Shown here piece after piece: positions 44,429 to 54,406 of a stretch of 64,000 nucleotides of DNA; position 1 is the first letter of the stretch; each line of letters starts with the position of its first letter. Where the stretch lies: the NCBI GenBank assembly GCA_034717495.1, contig JAYELL010000091.1:1-64000 (forward strand), in the 5' to 3' direction. The translations under genes were made by a program, and so were the position numbers. Source of the DNA: Chloroflexota bacterium. GTDB taxonomy: Bacteria; Chloroflexota; Anaerolineae; JAAEKA01. The notes under the pieces were generated by a model that saw only the letters and a program-made list of their open reading frames with translations, was not told the DNA's origin and searched no databases.

Positions 44429-44466
44429 AAAAAAAACACCCCTTTCGTCACAAGGACGAAAGGGGT
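44429..44466 (-). terminator. T-box-controlled intrinsic terminator
   Basis: A 12-bp GC-rich stem with a 5-base loop is followed by eight T on the minus strand. Its upstream arm lies next to the T-box sequence, so the antiterminator and terminator are mutually exclusive. Confidence 0.93.
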
Positions 44467-44723
44467 TCTCTCGCGGTACCACCTTGTTTGACAACAGTGA
44501 CAGGCACTGTCATCCACTCAGGCGCTGTAACGGGCTCACCCGGGATGACCTACTGCAGGCTAACCTGTATTCTCAGCCATCCAACTTCCCGGCGACCTTC
44601 AACGGGGCTCGCATCGAGGTGGGCTCTCAGCCGTTGGCTCACCCTTTCTGGCGACGGCTTTCCGTTTACTCCTCCGGTTCGCAGTTGTTGCTTTGCACGG
44701 TTTCGTGCTATTTGCTTTGAAGT
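44429..44723 (-). ncRNA. Valine T-box riboswitch leader of the methyltransferase-valS operon
   Basis: The leader contains the T-box core AAGGTGGTACCGCG (44485-44472) that reads the tRNA acceptor end. It is followed by a terminator with a perfect 12-bp stem (44466-44455 with 44449-44438) and eight U (44436-44429). Upstream, Stem I is visible: an AGTA bulge followed by AACGG pairs with CCGTT. The 3' side of the resulting loop reads GAAGGTCG, placing the specifier codon GUC (44596-44594), a valine codon. Uncharged tRNA-Val would favour the antiterminator and let transcription proceed. Confidence 0.95.
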
Positions 44724-44729
44724 GGCGCG

Positions 44730-44758
44730 ATTATAGCCCAATCCCTGGCCGCTGTCAA
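44730..44758 (-). promoter_or_regulatory. Perfect consensus promoter of the T-box leader
   Basis: TTGACA (44758-44753) and TATAAT (44735-44730) have an exact 17-base spacer. Start of transcription is expected near 44723. Confidence 0.9.
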
Positions 44759-44780
44759 ACAGAATCTTTTCCGATTAGCC

Positions 44781-46193
44781 TCAGCGCGTCTCGATGGTGA
44801 TGCTTTTGATCAGGTCACCGGGCTTGGAAGCAGCCTGGGGATCGCGCAGGCTGATCGAGTCGACCACCTCCATGCCCTCGATTACCTTGCCGAATACGGT
44901 GTGTTTGCCGTCGAGCCAGGGGGTCTCGGCCAGGGTGATAAAGAACTGAGTACCGTTGGTGTTGGGCCCGGCGTTTGCCATGCTGAGCAGGCCCGCCGAG
45001 TCGTGGGTCAATTCGGGAACAAACTCATCGGAGAACCGATATCCTGCCCCACCGCTTCCTGTACCAGTTGGGTCGCCGGCCTGAGCCATGAATTCCTCGA
45101 TGACGCGATGGAAGGTGGTGTTATCATAAAATCCCAAATCTGCCAGTACGACGAAGTTGTTCACCGTATTGGGTACTTGTTCCTCGTGAAGATCGACAAG
45201 TATGTCTCCCTTTTCTGTAGTGATTCGGGCCAGGTAGTCGACACCCGGCTCCAGTTGCATCGCCGGTGGGGCATTGAATATGCCTTGCCGTTGCTCCGGG
45301 GGAATCTCTGCCAGAGGGCGGCCACCGTCCGGATCGAGGACAGGGGATAGCGGTTCTGGGGTCGCTGTGGGCGGTGGCGGTGTGGGTGCCTTTCGCTCGT
45401 CGGCCTGATCGATAGAAACCTGGATGATCTTATCACCCTCAACGATTTGATCGACGACCTCGAGCCCCTCGATGACCTGACCAAACACCGAATAGCCACC
45501 ATCCAGAAAGGGCGTCTCCTGGTTGGTAATGTAGAAGGTGCTGCCATTGCTGTCCATCCCGGGATTGCTCTGGTCTGGAAGGCGGGCCCATCCCATGGCG
45601 CCTGCCCGATGCGGTACCAGTATCTCCGCCGGGATCGTGTATCCCGGTCCGCTTTCGCCATTGTCCAGCGGATCACCGCTGAGAACGGCAAAGTGTTGGT
45701 CGGGCTGGGGTACCTGGTGCCAGTTCATGCCGTCAAAAAAGCCGAGATTGGCCAGTACGACGAAGTTGTTGACGCTTTGAGGCGCTTCCTGCGAATACAT
45801 CTCGACCACGATATCGCCCTTGGCGGTTTCGATGGTCGCGACATAAACTCCCTCTGGATCGATGATCATATCGGGGGCAGAGTCGAACATCTCGGCGCGC
45901 TCTTCAAGGGAAAGGCTGCCAAGCGGACGTTCGTCGCCCGCGGCGGGTATCGGTTTCTTTCCGCCAACATCGCTTGCCTCCTGCTGATCAGGGGACTCAA
46001 CAACTTCCTCGACAGCATCGCCTGGTTGATCGCTTGTGGCGGTTGTCTCCTCCTGCGATGTCTTCACCGGAGTGTTGGTCTCTGAAGCGATGCTCGCTGG
46101 CGATTCCGGAGCGCTGCAAGCACCCGCAACCATGATCACGAAGATCGAAAGAGCTAAAAATATAAATCTCACTTGCTTAAGGTTTGAAAACAA
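44781..46193 (-). CDS. Lipoprotein with two cyclophilin domains, the first degenerate
   Basis: Cyclophilins speed cis-trans isomerisation of prolyl bonds. The protein (~470 aa) has a signal with lipobox VAGAC, a Thr/Glu-rich linker, and two cyclophilin domains (about 120-275 and 310-465). The second keeps the catalytic arginine and neighbours (TFHRVIEEFMAQAGDP, NTNGTQFFIT). The first reads NWHQVPQPDQHFAVLSGDP, so the arginine is lost and it may only bind. Both share a DERPLGSLS/GGRPLAEIP-type lead-in, so they arose by duplication. TTG 46193 is seven bases behind GGAGGT. The ATG at 46208 overlaps that site and has none of its own. Confidence 0.88.
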   Translation of the reverse strand: MFSNLKQVRFIFLALSIFVIMVAGACSAPESPASIASETNTPVKTSQEETTATSDQPGDAVEEVVESPDQQEASDVGGKKPIPAAGDERPLGSLSLEERAEMFDSAPDMIIDPEGVYVATIETAKGDIVVEMYSQEAPQSVNNFVVLANLGFFDGMNWHQVPQPDQHFAVLSGDPLDNGESGPGYTIPAEILVPHRAGAMGWARLPDQSNPGMDSNGSTFYITNQETPFLDGGYSVFGQVIEGLEVVDQIVEGDKIIQVSIDQADERKAPTPPPPTATPEPLSPVLDPDGGRPLAEIPPEQRQGIFNAPPAMQLEPGVDYLARITTEKGDILVDLHEEQVPNTVNNFVVLADLGFYDNTTFHRVIEEFMAQAGDPTGTGSGGAGYRFSDEFVPELTHDSAGLLSMANAGPNTNGTQFFITLAETPWLDGKHTVFGKVIEGMEVVDSISLRDPQAASKPGDLIKSITIETR

Positions 46194-46332
46194 CAGTGTT
46201 ACCTCCATGGTTGAATACGTACTAAATCAACTTTCTATGTTGGTTTGCTGTAAAGCCAGATTGGCAATGTGCCACAGCAAAAACGACTGGTCTCACTACC
46301 GCTTGACATCCCGGCAGCAACACCACCTACTC

Positions 46333-47697
46333 TCAACTCTCCAGGATCGTTTCGGCTCCACGGTCTGGAAGAGGGACGCCCACCTTGATGACCCGTTTTC
46401 CAGCTCCGGGAATGTCACCAGTTGCATTAACGGCGTCGATCAGAATTCGAGAACGAGCGACCACCTCAGCGTAGTCAACGGACGAGTGGTTGGTGAGGAT
46501 CGCCACGGCATCGGCCCGATCGAGAGCCGGGTGCAGGGCCTCCGACTCCAGCAGGACACCTGGTCGGTGCAATGCGTTTCCTCCCACATTCAGTTTGAGC
46601 ACATGTGGATCGTGGAAAGATACCCGGGCGCCCGCTTTCAACAGAAGTTCGATGACTCGCCGGGCCGGCGAGTTCCGGGCATCGTCAATATCTGCCTTGA
46701 ATGCTACGCCTAAAATCAGCACCCTCGCGTCTCGCATCGAAATGCCGTACAGATTCAGCCCATCAGAGATTCTTCGCACAACATGGTCAGGCATATCGGC
46801 GTTGACTTCAGCGGCCAGTTCGATGAACTTGGTGTAAAAATCGAATTCGCGGGCTTTCCAGGAGAGATAATAGGGATCCACCGGGATACAATGCCCGCCA
46901 ACACCGGGACCTGGTGTGAAGGGCATGAAGCCAAAAGGTTTGGTTTTTGCGGCATCGATCACTTCCCAGATATCGATCTGCATCCGTTCCATGAGCATTG
47001 CCAGCTCGTTCACCAGGGCAATGTTGACGCTGCGAAAGATGTTCTCCAACAGCTTGGTCATCTCTGCTGCCCGGGGAGTCGAGACGGGATGGATATCTGG
47101 CGTAAGATGGGCAAACAGCATGCAGGCCATCTCTGTGCAGCCTGGCGTCAAGCCACCTACGACCTTGGGAATATTGTGGGCGCTGTAATCCTTGTTTCCG
47201 GGATCAATGCGCTCGGGCGAAAAAACCAGGTGGAAGTTCCGACCTGCCTGAAGTCCACCCTGTTCCAGGATCGGTTGCACAATCTCCTCGGTGGTTCCCG
47301 GGAAAGTAGTACTTTGCAGGATCACCATGCTTTCGTTGTGCAGATGTGGCAGAATGCCTTCAGCTGCCGCGATGATGTAACTCAGGTCTGGCGTCTTCAT
47401 GTTGTCAAACGGTGTGGGCACACAGATCAGGATGATGTCAGCGTTCACCAGACGCCTGTAGTCGGTCGTTGCCTCCAGGGCGCCGTGTCTCACCAGGGAG
47501 GCGATCTGCGTCGACAGCACGTCAGGAATATCGCTGATTCCCTGGTTGATTCTGTTCACCCGATCCGAATCGATGTCGATGCCAATCACAGAGAAGCCGG
47601 TTTCCCCGAATGCCGACGCGTGGGGAAGACCGACGTATCCCAGGCCGATGATGGCAATAGTCGCTTGTTTGTGCGCGATCTTCTCTTGAAGGGACAT
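46333..47697 (-). CDS. UDP-sugar 6-dehydrogenase (WbpA/TviB-type)
   Basis: This NAD-dependent enzyme oxidises the C6 of a UDP-sugar to a carboxylate, making a uronic acid donor. The 454-aa protein has the Rossmann motif AIIGLGYVGLPHASAFGETG, the FSPERIDPGN loop, and the catalytic cysteine in GPGVGGHCIPVDPYYL. Length and motifs fit the UDP-GlcNAc/ManNAc dehydrogenase branch (WbpA, TviB, WecC) rather than short UDP-glucose dehydrogenases. With the Gfo/Idh/MocA oxidoreductase, aminotransferase and acyltransferase of this locus it can form the WbpA-B-E-D pathway. No Shine-Dalgarno is seen at ATG 47697. Confidence 0.92.
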   Translation of the reverse strand: MSLQEKIAHKQATIAIIGLGYVGLPHASAFGETGFSVIGIDIDSDRVNRINQGISDIPDVLSTQIASLVRHGALEATTDYRRLVNADIILICVPTPFDNMKTPDLSYIIAAAEGILPHLHNESMVILQSTTFPGTTEEIVQPILEQGGLQAGRNFHLVFSPERIDPGNKDYSAHNIPKVVGGLTPGCTEMACMLFAHLTPDIHPVSTPRAAEMTKLLENIFRSVNIALVNELAMLMERMQIDIWEVIDAAKTKPFGFMPFTPGPGVGGHCIPVDPYYLSWKAREFDFYTKFIELAAEVNADMPDHVVRRISDGLNLYGISMRDARVLILGVAFKADIDDARNSPARRVIELLLKAGARVSFHDPHVLKLNVGGNALHRPGVLLESEALHPALDRADAVAILTNHSSVDYAEVVARSRILIDAVNATGDIPGAGKRVIKVGVPLPDRGAETILES

Positions 47698-47746
47698 GAT
47701 GTTTCGTTTAGTGACTCAGGGAATCTCTTCGTGCCGGCACAGGAAC

Positions 47747-48757
47747 TCAGTCGTAACCGACCTTCTCTTCAAACCACCAAATGGCGATGATACCCAGTAC
47801 CGCCATGCCAAGGCCAACGGCGTAACCCAGGGGAATACTGGCGGTGGTAATGAAAATCGCCACCATACCACACGCACCTGCAATCAGATAACAGATCAGC
47901 ACCGCTTCCCGTCTTGAACCGCTTAGACGGGCCAGGCGATGGGAGATGTGGTCCTTTCCCGGTGTTGTCAGCGGGTTCTTGCCGCGGCGCAGGCGGGAGA
48001 TAATGACCATGGTCATATCAAAAATAGGAAGGGCCAGCACCAGGACCGGTACCATCCATGTGACGAAGTGGGTGTTGTCGGGAAATCGCAGTTTAATCGC
48101 CAGGGCGGCCAGTATAAAACCGATAAAGAGGGAACCACTGTCACCCATAAAGATGCTTGCCGGATTGAAGTTGTAGATGAGGAAACCGATGCATGCCCCC
48201 AGCAGCGCGGCGGACATGGCACCGACCAGATACTGATCACTAAGGGAGGCCAGGATCAGGAAAAAGGCAGCTGCTATCGTGGCAATCCCTGCCGACAGAC
48301 CATCCATGTTATCCAGGAAATTCAGAGCGTTGGTGATCCCAAGGACCCATAGCATCGTCACCGTGATGTTCAACCATTCCTGCTGAAAGATGCCGATTCG
48401 CACGCCGCTAAAGATCAGGATGCCGGCAGCGAGTGCCTGAACAGCCAGCTTCTGAAAGGGCTTCACCGGATTTCGGTCATCGATTCCGCCAATAATCGAG
48501 ACCAGGGTAGCGCCAATCAAAATGCCGATGGCCTCGTTGATACGAAAGCGAGTCTGCAGTACAAGGAGAGCTATGATGAATCCCAGGTAGATCGCCACAC
48601 CACCCAATCGCGGGATGGGCGCGCTGTGGACCTTACGAAAACTGGGTTGGTCGACAAAGCCGAAGCGCCAGGCTACCCACCGGACGACGGGCGTTGCGGC
48701 GACGGCGAGCACCAGTGCGGTGGCTGCGATTAATACGTAGATCGTGGCAGGTTGCAT
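47747..48757 (-). CDS. Undecaprenyl-phosphate sugar-1-phosphate transferase (WecA/TagO/MraY family)
   Basis: This 336-aa integral membrane enzyme would load a HexNAc-1-phosphate onto undecaprenyl phosphate to begin glycan synthesis. About ten helices are present. Family motifs are GGIDDR (Mg-binding DD), [28 protein letters not shown] and GKDHISHRL (histidine motif distinguishing WecA/TagO-like proteins). Its ATG overlaps the stop of the ligase-TPR gene (TGATG), so translation is coupled. With the WbaP-like enzyme at the left end of the window, the genome has two classes of initiating transferase. Confidence 0.93.
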   Translation of the reverse strand: MQPATIYVLIAATALVLAVAATPVVRWVAWRFGFVDQPSFRKVHSAPIPRLGGVAIYLGFIIALLVLQTRFRINEAIGILIGATLVSIIGGIDDRNPVKPFQKLAVQALAAGILIFSGVRIGIFQQEWLNITVTMLWVLGITNALNFLDNMDGLSAGIATIAAAFFLILASLSDQYLVGAMSAALLGACIGFLIYNFNPASIFMGDSGSLFIGFILAALAIKLRFPDNTHFVTWMVPVLVLALPIFDMTMVIISRLRRGKNPLTTPGKDHISHRLARLSGSRREAVLICYLIAGACGMVAIFITTASIPLGYAVGLGMAVLGIIAIWWFEEKVGYD

Positions 48758-51700
48758 CAGTTACCCGGTTTCTTCTCCAATTGCTGGATCAGCGCCAGCA
48801 ACGAGGCGCGGTCATTTTCATCCTGGGTGAGCTGCAAGGCTGCTTTCGCGAAATCCAGAGCCCTTTCCAGGTCGCCGGTCTGTTGATAGAGAATTGCCAG
48901 GTTGCGGGCGCTTGCCAGGTCGTTCGGGCGCGCCTGCAATACCATCTCGTTGCGTTCAATAGCGTTTGCCAGGTTGCCCCGTTGGGCGTAGAGGAATCCC
49001 AGATTGCTGTTGATATGGACGTTGTCAGGATCGATCTCCAGGCCTTGTTCGTAGTACTGGATGGCCTGATCTTCCTCGTTTTTCAGCCGGAAGAAATCCC
49101 CCAGGCGCTGGAAGGTATCCGGATATTCCTGATCGAGTTCCAGCGAAACCAGATATTGTTCCAATGCCTTGTCGTCATCACCTGCTACTTGATAGGCGGA
49201 ACCATACTCATTGTGCAGATGCGCGGCGTTGGGACTAAGATCGGTAGCAACCTGGTAGTAATTCAGCGAACGTTCGATCAACTCCTGCCGCCTGTCAGCT
49301 GAACTCATCTGGGCCCATGCAAGGAAAAGGCGTCCCAGGTTGGCTGTATGATCGGTATTCAGGGGATTCAGGTTCTGAGCCTTGAGCAACGATTGGTACG
49401 CGTCACCAATAAAGTTCTCTCGTTCTGCCTCGCTTGCCTGCCGTGCCCGCTCCAACTGCGCTCGACCGAGGAAGAGATAGTAGTAGTCCTCCGTCGGCTG
49501 CTGTTGGATGGCTTTGTCGTATAGGAAAATGGCTTCTTCGTATAGCCCGGCGGAATCGTAAGCCTGGCCCTGTTTGTAGATAATATCTGCACGGACAAGG
49601 TTGATGTTGACGGAAACAATCAGAAACAGGGCCAGCGCAGACAGACCAACGCCCGCGATCGGGCCAAACCAGGAACCCTGCCCCAACCATTGGCCGGAAC
49701 CGGGCCGCCTGCGCCAGATGACCACACCCAGCAGGAGAATGAGTACGAAGATGAGCAGGTAGAAGGTGAAAATATGGCTGGACACTCTGTTGACCAATTC
49801 ATTCAGCGTAATGCCGCTGCCAGGCTGTTGTCTGAGAACGTCACTGGCCAGCCTGCTGGCATGGATGAGTCCCATGACCAGAAATATCCCGATACTGATT
49901 GCCGAGAAGATCAGTGCAGCCTTGCCGAGCCAACGGGCGGTTAATCGCTCTGTTGCGTCTCGTGCGATACTGAACAGGGCCAGCGCCATTCCGACGAACC
50001 AGGTAAAGATCACCATCCAGAGAGCGGCCGCGCTTGTCACCCGCTGTTCACCGACCACGCGGCTGGTGAAGGAATGCCAGAACAGGGCGAATGGACTGGT
50101 CTCGCGCAGGTGGGCGACATTGGGGCTTATCGTAAAATCGTAGGCCAGCGTAAAGAGGATGATTCCCGCCAGGACGGCGTAGATGATCACTTCGCCCCAG
50201 GCACCAGTTGTCTGAGATCCGGAACTCCTGGCCGGCGTTAGCGCCGTCTGCGGGGTGGATCGGCGACGACGCCTGCTGCGGCTTCGACCAGGTTTGCCCG
50301 ATGGCGCCGGGGTTGAGAGGGCCGGTTTCGTGCTGGTCGCCGTCGCGGGAATACCCAGGGGAAGCCAGTTCATGCCTACTACCACCAAAGTCGCACTCCA
50401 GACCCAAAAGTAAGTACGGGTCGAGGCAATGGCGATTCCAAAGTGGATTTCGGTGAAGTGGGCGATGATGGTGGTAAAAGCTGTGAGAATCAGGAACTCG
50501 CGAAGCCCCAGCTTCATTGGCTGATCTCTGATCTCATTCCAGACAGCGGCCAGCGGGATATAGAAGAGCACAATGCCGGCGATCAAGCCGATGGGCAGGG
50601 TCAGCCCCGACAGGATCCAGTCCCCCTGTGTCAAGTAGGGTACCAGGGCACCGATCCCCGCACCTGCGATCGAGATGGCGATAAACAGCCAGAATTGGGA
50701 TCTGTTGCGTATCAAGCCCAGCCATTTCAACGAATAATAGAAGACGCTCATGAAAAGGGTCATGTAGGCCAGGAATCCCACCAGCCCAGTCGTGACCAGG
50801 GCATCGAATGTCTCATTGTGTGATCGATCAGGCGAGGCATTGCGCGCTTCATAGTGGGCCAAATCGGGTGGATAGAAGCGGTTGAAGGCCATCCACATGG
50901 ACTCTGGTCCGTAACCCACCAGTGAGCGAAGGCCATTCACCCGATCAGGTGTCATGGTTGTCACATCGATCTGGCCTCCGGTGGCTGGATACTCAATGGG
51001 TTCGTGGGGCTGGATCAACTCGGTGGCGCCTTGCCAGATCAAGGTGCGTACTTTGGCGGTGCGCGCCTCAAAGTCCAGAGCAGTCCCCAACCGGCCGATA
51101 TAGGGGTTTGCCCGCAGCCCTTCCAATGGCGTATTGGGTAGATTGAAAATGACCAGAAAAGCGATTCCCGCGACGGCGATTCCAATCCATGGTACCCACA
51201 ACCACTGAGCCACAGTACGGAGGCTATTCCCCAGCCGCGGGTTCCTGGCGGCCCATGCCCGAAGGCCCAGCAGGCCAACCGTGCCAAAGACAAACAGCCC
51301 CGCACCAAGTGCCAGGAAGGGGCCGCGGCTCTGGGAGTAAAAGATGGCCAATAGTTGAATGGCAACAATGAAGAGATAGCTACCTGCAAGGATTGCGTCG
51401 GCAAACCCTTTTTTTGATCCCTCGTCGCTCATAAGTCGGGCAAAGTGGATCAGGAATCGCTGGAGCGTCAAAAAAAAGGCCATCAATAGATAGGCCGCAA
51501 CAAAAATCGCATTGCCCATATTGGCGGCGATTCGCCGCTGGACATTTCCACCCCAGGGAAGTGGATCCAAGCCTGCCCTTTGCAGGATCCCATAAATGGC
51601 AATTGGAAGGCTGGTCAATATGATGGCGAAAATGATACGATGCCACTGTTCCCGCTGGCGTAGATGTCCCAGCATCAGGAAGAAGATGACGATGTAGGAC

Positions 51701-52089
51701 AGGGTCGTATAGGTGCCCTGTAGTCTTTGGTATGAGCCTCCCCAGCTGATCCTCGGTTCAAGGGAAAGGATGGTGCTGAGCAGATAAACCGCGACCAGAA
51801 TCAGGGTAGGAAGGACCAGAGGAGTCTGGCGAATACGCTGCCAAAGAGATGGTTCGGGCTCATTGTCCGCATTGCCCTCCTCCCCGGGACTTTTTCGCAA
51901 TCCGCCATCGACCAGCTTGACGATCCAGGCGATTGCCATGATGAGGGCAATGGATCGCAAGAGGCTGATTTTGTCGGGCTCAAAGACCCGGCTGGAATGG
52001 ACATTAAAAAAGAGTGGCACGATGATAAGTGCCGCCAGCCAGCCGGCTTCGATGATCGCTTCAGAAAGGCGAGAAAGTTTGGAATCCAT
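48757..52089 (-). CDS. O-antigen ligase/polymerase-like membrane protein with a C-terminal TPR domain
   Basis: This 1110-aa protein has about twelve helices in the first ~560 residues, with the Wzy_C-type outer loop marked by [15 protein letters not shown] and later [19 protein letters not shown], typical of ligase/polymerase enzymes. A basic Ser/Arg-rich stretch ([17 protein letters not shown]) and more helices follow. After residue ~820 the protein becomes a chain of tetratricopeptide repeats to the end ([33 protein letters not shown] and others). It would polymerise or ligate lipid-linked glycan, with the TPR part binding partners. An extended -10 promoter lies upstream. Confidence 0.87.
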   Translation of the reverse strand: MDSKLSRLSEAIIEAGWLAALIIVPLFFNVHSSRVFEPDKISLLRSIALIMAIAWIVKLVDGGLRKSPGEEGNADNEPEPSLWQRIRQTPLVLPTLILVAVYLLSTILSLEPRISWGGSYQRLQGTYTTLSYIVIFFLMLGHLRQREQWHRIIFAIILTSLPIAIYGILQRAGLDPLPWGGNVQRRIAANMGNAIFVAAYLLMAFFLTLQRFLIHFARLMSDEGSKKGFADAILAGSYLFIVAIQLLAIFYSQSRGPFLALGAGLFVFGTVGLLGLRAWAARNPRLGNSLRTVAQWLWVPWIGIAVAGIAFLVIFNLPNTPLEGLRANPYIGRLGTALDFEARTAKVRTLIWQGATELIQPHEPIEYPATGGQIDVTTMTPDRVNGLRSLVGYGPESMWMAFNRFYPPDLAHYEARNASPDRSHNETFDALVTTGLVGFLAYMTLFMSVFYYSLKWLGLIRNRSQFWLFIAISIAGAGIGALVPYLTQGDWILSGLTLPIGLIAGIVLFYIPLAAVWNEIRDQPMKLGLREFLILTAFTTIIAHFTEIHFGIAIASTRTYFWVWSATLVVVGMNWLPLGIPATATSTKPALSTPAPSGKPGRSRSRRRRRSTPQTALTPARSSGSQTTGAWGEVIIYAVLAGIILFTLAYDFTISPNVAHLRETSPFALFWHSFTSRVVGEQRVTSAAALWMVIFTWFVGMALALFSIARDATERLTARWLGKAALIFSAISIGIFLVMGLIHASRLASDVLRQQPGSGITLNELVNRVSSHIFTFYLLIFVLILLLGVVIWRRRPGSGQWLGQGSWFGPIAGVGLSALALFLIVSVNINLVRADIIYKQGQAYDSAGLYEEAIFLYDKAIQQQPTEDYYYLFLGRAQLERARQASEAERENFIGDAYQSLLKAQNLNPLNTDHTANLGRLFLAWAQMSSADRRQELIERSLNYYQVATDLSPNAAHLHNEYGSAYQVAGDDDKALEQYLVSLELDQEYPDTFQRLGDFFRLKNEEDQAIQYYEQGLEIDPDNVHINSNLGFLYAQRGNLANAIERNEMVLQARPNDLASARNLAILYQQTGDLERALDFAKAALQLTQDENDRASLLALIQQLEKKPGN

Positions 52090-52119
52090 GACGGTAGTTC
52101 GTGCGCAACGATGGGTGGC

Positions 52120-52150
52120 ATTATAACATAGGTTCAGAGAGAATGTTCAA
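52120..52150 (-). promoter_or_regulatory. Promoter of the ligase-TPR/WecA-like gene pair
   Basis: Extended TGTTATAAT (TATAAT at 52125-52120) is preceded by TTGAAC (52150-52145) at a long 19-base spacing. The extended -10 probably compensates. Transcription would start near 52113, giving a ~24-base leader. Confidence 0.55.
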
Positions 52151-52175
52151 CCTCTGGGTCTATAGCGTACTCCCG

Positions 52176-53204
52176 CTAGCCCCCACTCTTGAGGAACACC
52201 TCTTTTCCGGTACCAGCCGATTGGTAGATTGCGAGGACAAGTTCCAGCGACTTGCGTGCTTCTTCTCCAGGTGTGCCGGGAGAACGTCCTGCAATCAACG
52301 CATGGGCAAACTCCCTGATTACCTCCCTGTGACTGTAACCATATACGCTTGGCGGGTCGACCCGCTGGCTGGTCAGTATCTCCGCCTCCTGCTCCAGCTG
52401 GCCAGCGACTTTCCAGAGCGTGATGCGGTTAAGGGCAGTTCCTCCGATCTTGACTGAGCCTTTCCCGCCAAAGATGGCCACAGACCCTTCCAGGTTTTTG
52501 GGCCATGTCAGGGTAGAGCCCTCGACGGTTCCAAGGGCGCCGCTGGCGAACTTCAACACCGCTACCCCTACATCTTCCGCTTCCATCTCGTGTGCCAAAG
52601 TGGCCGTGTAGGCCTGCACCGATTGCACGGGACCCATGAACCACTGGAGCGCGTCGATATGATGGATGCTCTGATTCATCAACGCGCCCCCGTCCATGGC
52701 CCAGGTGCCGTGCCAGTCATCCTCGTAGTATGATTGAGGCCGGTACCAGCGGACACAGGCGTTTCCCAGATAGAGCTCTCCCAGCGCGTCCTGGTCGATC
52801 AGCTGGCGAATCTGCTGCATTGGGGAGTTGTAGCGGTTCTGCAAGACCACTCCCAACATCCGGTTGTGAGCGCGCGCTGTTGCGATCATGCGGTCGGCAT
52901 CCGCCAGATTGAGGGCGATCGGTTTCTCCACCAAAACGTGTTTACCTGCTTCGAGAGCATCCAGTGCCACCCGGGCATGCAGGCCGCTGGGTACACAGAT
53001 GCTGACTGCGTCGATGTCCGACCGATCCAGCAGGCGAGCGTAGTCAACGAAGGATTCGGTGTTGTATTCGGCAGCAAACCGCTCGGCTCGGTCCTGTCGA
53101 ATATCGGCAACTGCCCTCATTTCCGTTTCAGGTAATTGGCTGAGCGACTGAGCATGTCTGGGAGCAACTCGCCCACACCCAATCAGGCCAAATCGTATCG
53201 TCAA
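52176..53204 (-). CDS. Gfo/Idh/MocA family oxidoreductase (WbpB/WlbA-like)
   Basis: This 342-aa NAD(P)-dependent sugar dehydrogenase has the Rossmann start RFGLIGCGRVAPRHAQSL and the EKP motif in HVLVEKPIALNLADAD. It also has the second-domain sequence MNQSIHHIDALQWFMGPV, with the catalytic histidine region typical of the family. In the WbpA-B-E-D route such an enzyme oxidises C3 of UDP-GlcNAc uronic acid, and the co-location with those enzymes supports this. Other sugar-oxidation roles remain possible. Its start overlaps the stop of the upstream glycosyltransferase (ATGA). Confidence 0.85.
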   Translation of the reverse strand: MTIRFGLIGCGRVAPRHAQSLSQLPETEMRAVADIRQDRAERFAAEYNTESFVDYARLLDRSDIDAVSICVPSGLHARVALDALEAGKHVLVEKPIALNLADADRMIATARAHNRMLGVVLQNRYNSPMQQIRQLIDQDALGELYLGNACVRWYRPQSYYEDDWHGTWAMDGGALMNQSIHHIDALQWFMGPVQSVQAYTATLAHEMEAEDVGVAVLKFASGALGTVEGSTLTWPKNLEGSVAIFGGKGSVKIGGTALNRITLWKVAGQLEQEAEILTSQRVDPPSVYGYSHREVIREFAHALIAGRSPGTPGEEARKSLELVLAIYQSAGTGKEVFLKSGG

Positions 53205-54397
53205 GGGGTTTTCTCCTGGTTCATGATGGTTGCTTCAATCACATCCATGCGATCGAGGACATGGCGCCAACTGAAATGCTGGGAAACAAACTGGCGCGCG
53301 GCCTGGCCCATCGTTTGCCGGGCCACAGGATCGTTGAGAAGGCCGACGATATGTCCCACGGTAGTTTCGATATCGTCGGCCACCAATAGATCCCGCCCGG
53401 CTTCGGCTTCCAGGCCACCGTTCACCATGCTGCTGGTCACGACCGGACGGCCCGCGGCCATGGCCTCCAGAACCTTGTTCTGCACCCCGGCAGCAAAGCG
53501 CAATGGTGCGACAAAGACTGCAGACCGGTTCAGGTAGCCGTTGAGATCGTCGACAAAACCGGTTACGGTCACCGATGGGTTCGCTGCCAACGCCTGTACC
53601 TGAGGCGCGGGATCGGCACCCACGATAGTAAGCTTGGCTGCTGGAATCTGTTCCTGGATGCCGGGCAGGATTTCGTTTGCGAGATAAGTAGCCGCATCCA
53701 CGTTGTGCAAGACGCCCATGTGCCCGACGAAAACCAGACTGCTGGGTTCCCGGGGAATATCAATGGGATGCAGCCGGTTCAAATCGACCCCGTTGGGGAT
53801 GACCTGGATATTGGCTGTTGGACAACCTGCTGCCAGTAACTGGCGGTCGTGGTTGGATATCAACCAGGTCTCTTCAAAGGAATCGGCAACGAAACGTTCA
53901 TAGCGTTGGATGCGGGGGCGCTCTACCCTGTACACGAAACGAGATATCGCGCTTCGGTAGGGCAACGACCGCAGGATTTCACTGGAGATCGCATCGGTAA
54001 GATCGACAATGCGGTAGAGATTGGGTGTGTCGGCCAGATAGGGTGCCATCCTGAAGAGATGGATGTAAGCCGCGTCGAAAGGGTTGCTGGCGAGCGTATC
54101 GTTCACGAGTCCCTTCATGGCTGCTGATCTATAATAGAGGGCCTGCAAGGGTTCGGAACGCCAGAGGTTCGCAGCTACCCCGAGGGTTGATAGCTTTGCG
54201 CTCAGTGGAATGACCTGGATTTCTTTACAGTAGGCCTCCAGAGCAGATTGGTGGTCGCGTTCCTCTTCGTCGGCGATGAATGAAAGCAGTACAATTTCAT
54301 GCTGCCCGGACAACTGTTTGATGAAGTTGAAGGCCCGCAGACGGTCGCCCCGATCGGGCGGATAAGGTAACCTTGAAGTCAAAAAGAGGAGTCGCAT
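53201..54397 (-). CDS. GT4-type glycosyltransferase
   Basis: This 398-aa GT-B-fold enzyme opens with FLTSRLPYPPDRGDRLRAFNFI, the opening seen in sugar transferases associated with exopolysaccharide/PEP-CTERM loci. The C-half has VIPNGVDLNRLHP, SLVFVGHMGVLHNVDA, and the nucleotide-sugar-binding loop VAPLRFAAGVQNKVLEAMAAGRPVV with the E-x7-E style acidic pair. Donor and acceptor sugars are unknown. It is ten bases behind the first sulfotransferase gene and overlaps the oxidoreductase gene by four bases, so it belongs to the same operon. Confidence 0.9.
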   Translation of the reverse strand: MRLLFLTSRLPYPPDRGDRLRAFNFIKQLSGQHEIVLLSFIADEEERDHQSALEAYCKEIQVIPLSAKLSTLGVAANLWRSEPLQALYYRSAAMKGLVNDTLASNPFDAAYIHLFRMAPYLADTPNLYRIVDLTDAISSEILRSLPYRSAISRFVYRVERPRIQRYERFVADSFEETWLISNHDRQLLAAGCPTANIQVIPNGVDLNRLHPIDIPREPSSLVFVGHMGVLHNVDAATYLANEILPGIQEQIPAAKLTIVGADPAPQVQALAANPSVTVTGFVDDLNGYLNRSAVFVAPLRFAAGVQNKVLEAMAAGRPVVTSSMVNGGLEAEAGRDLLVADDIETTVGHIVGLLNDPVARQTMGQAARQFVSQHFSWRHVLDRMDVIEATIMNQEKTP

Positions 54398-54406
54398 CGT
54401 TCCTGG

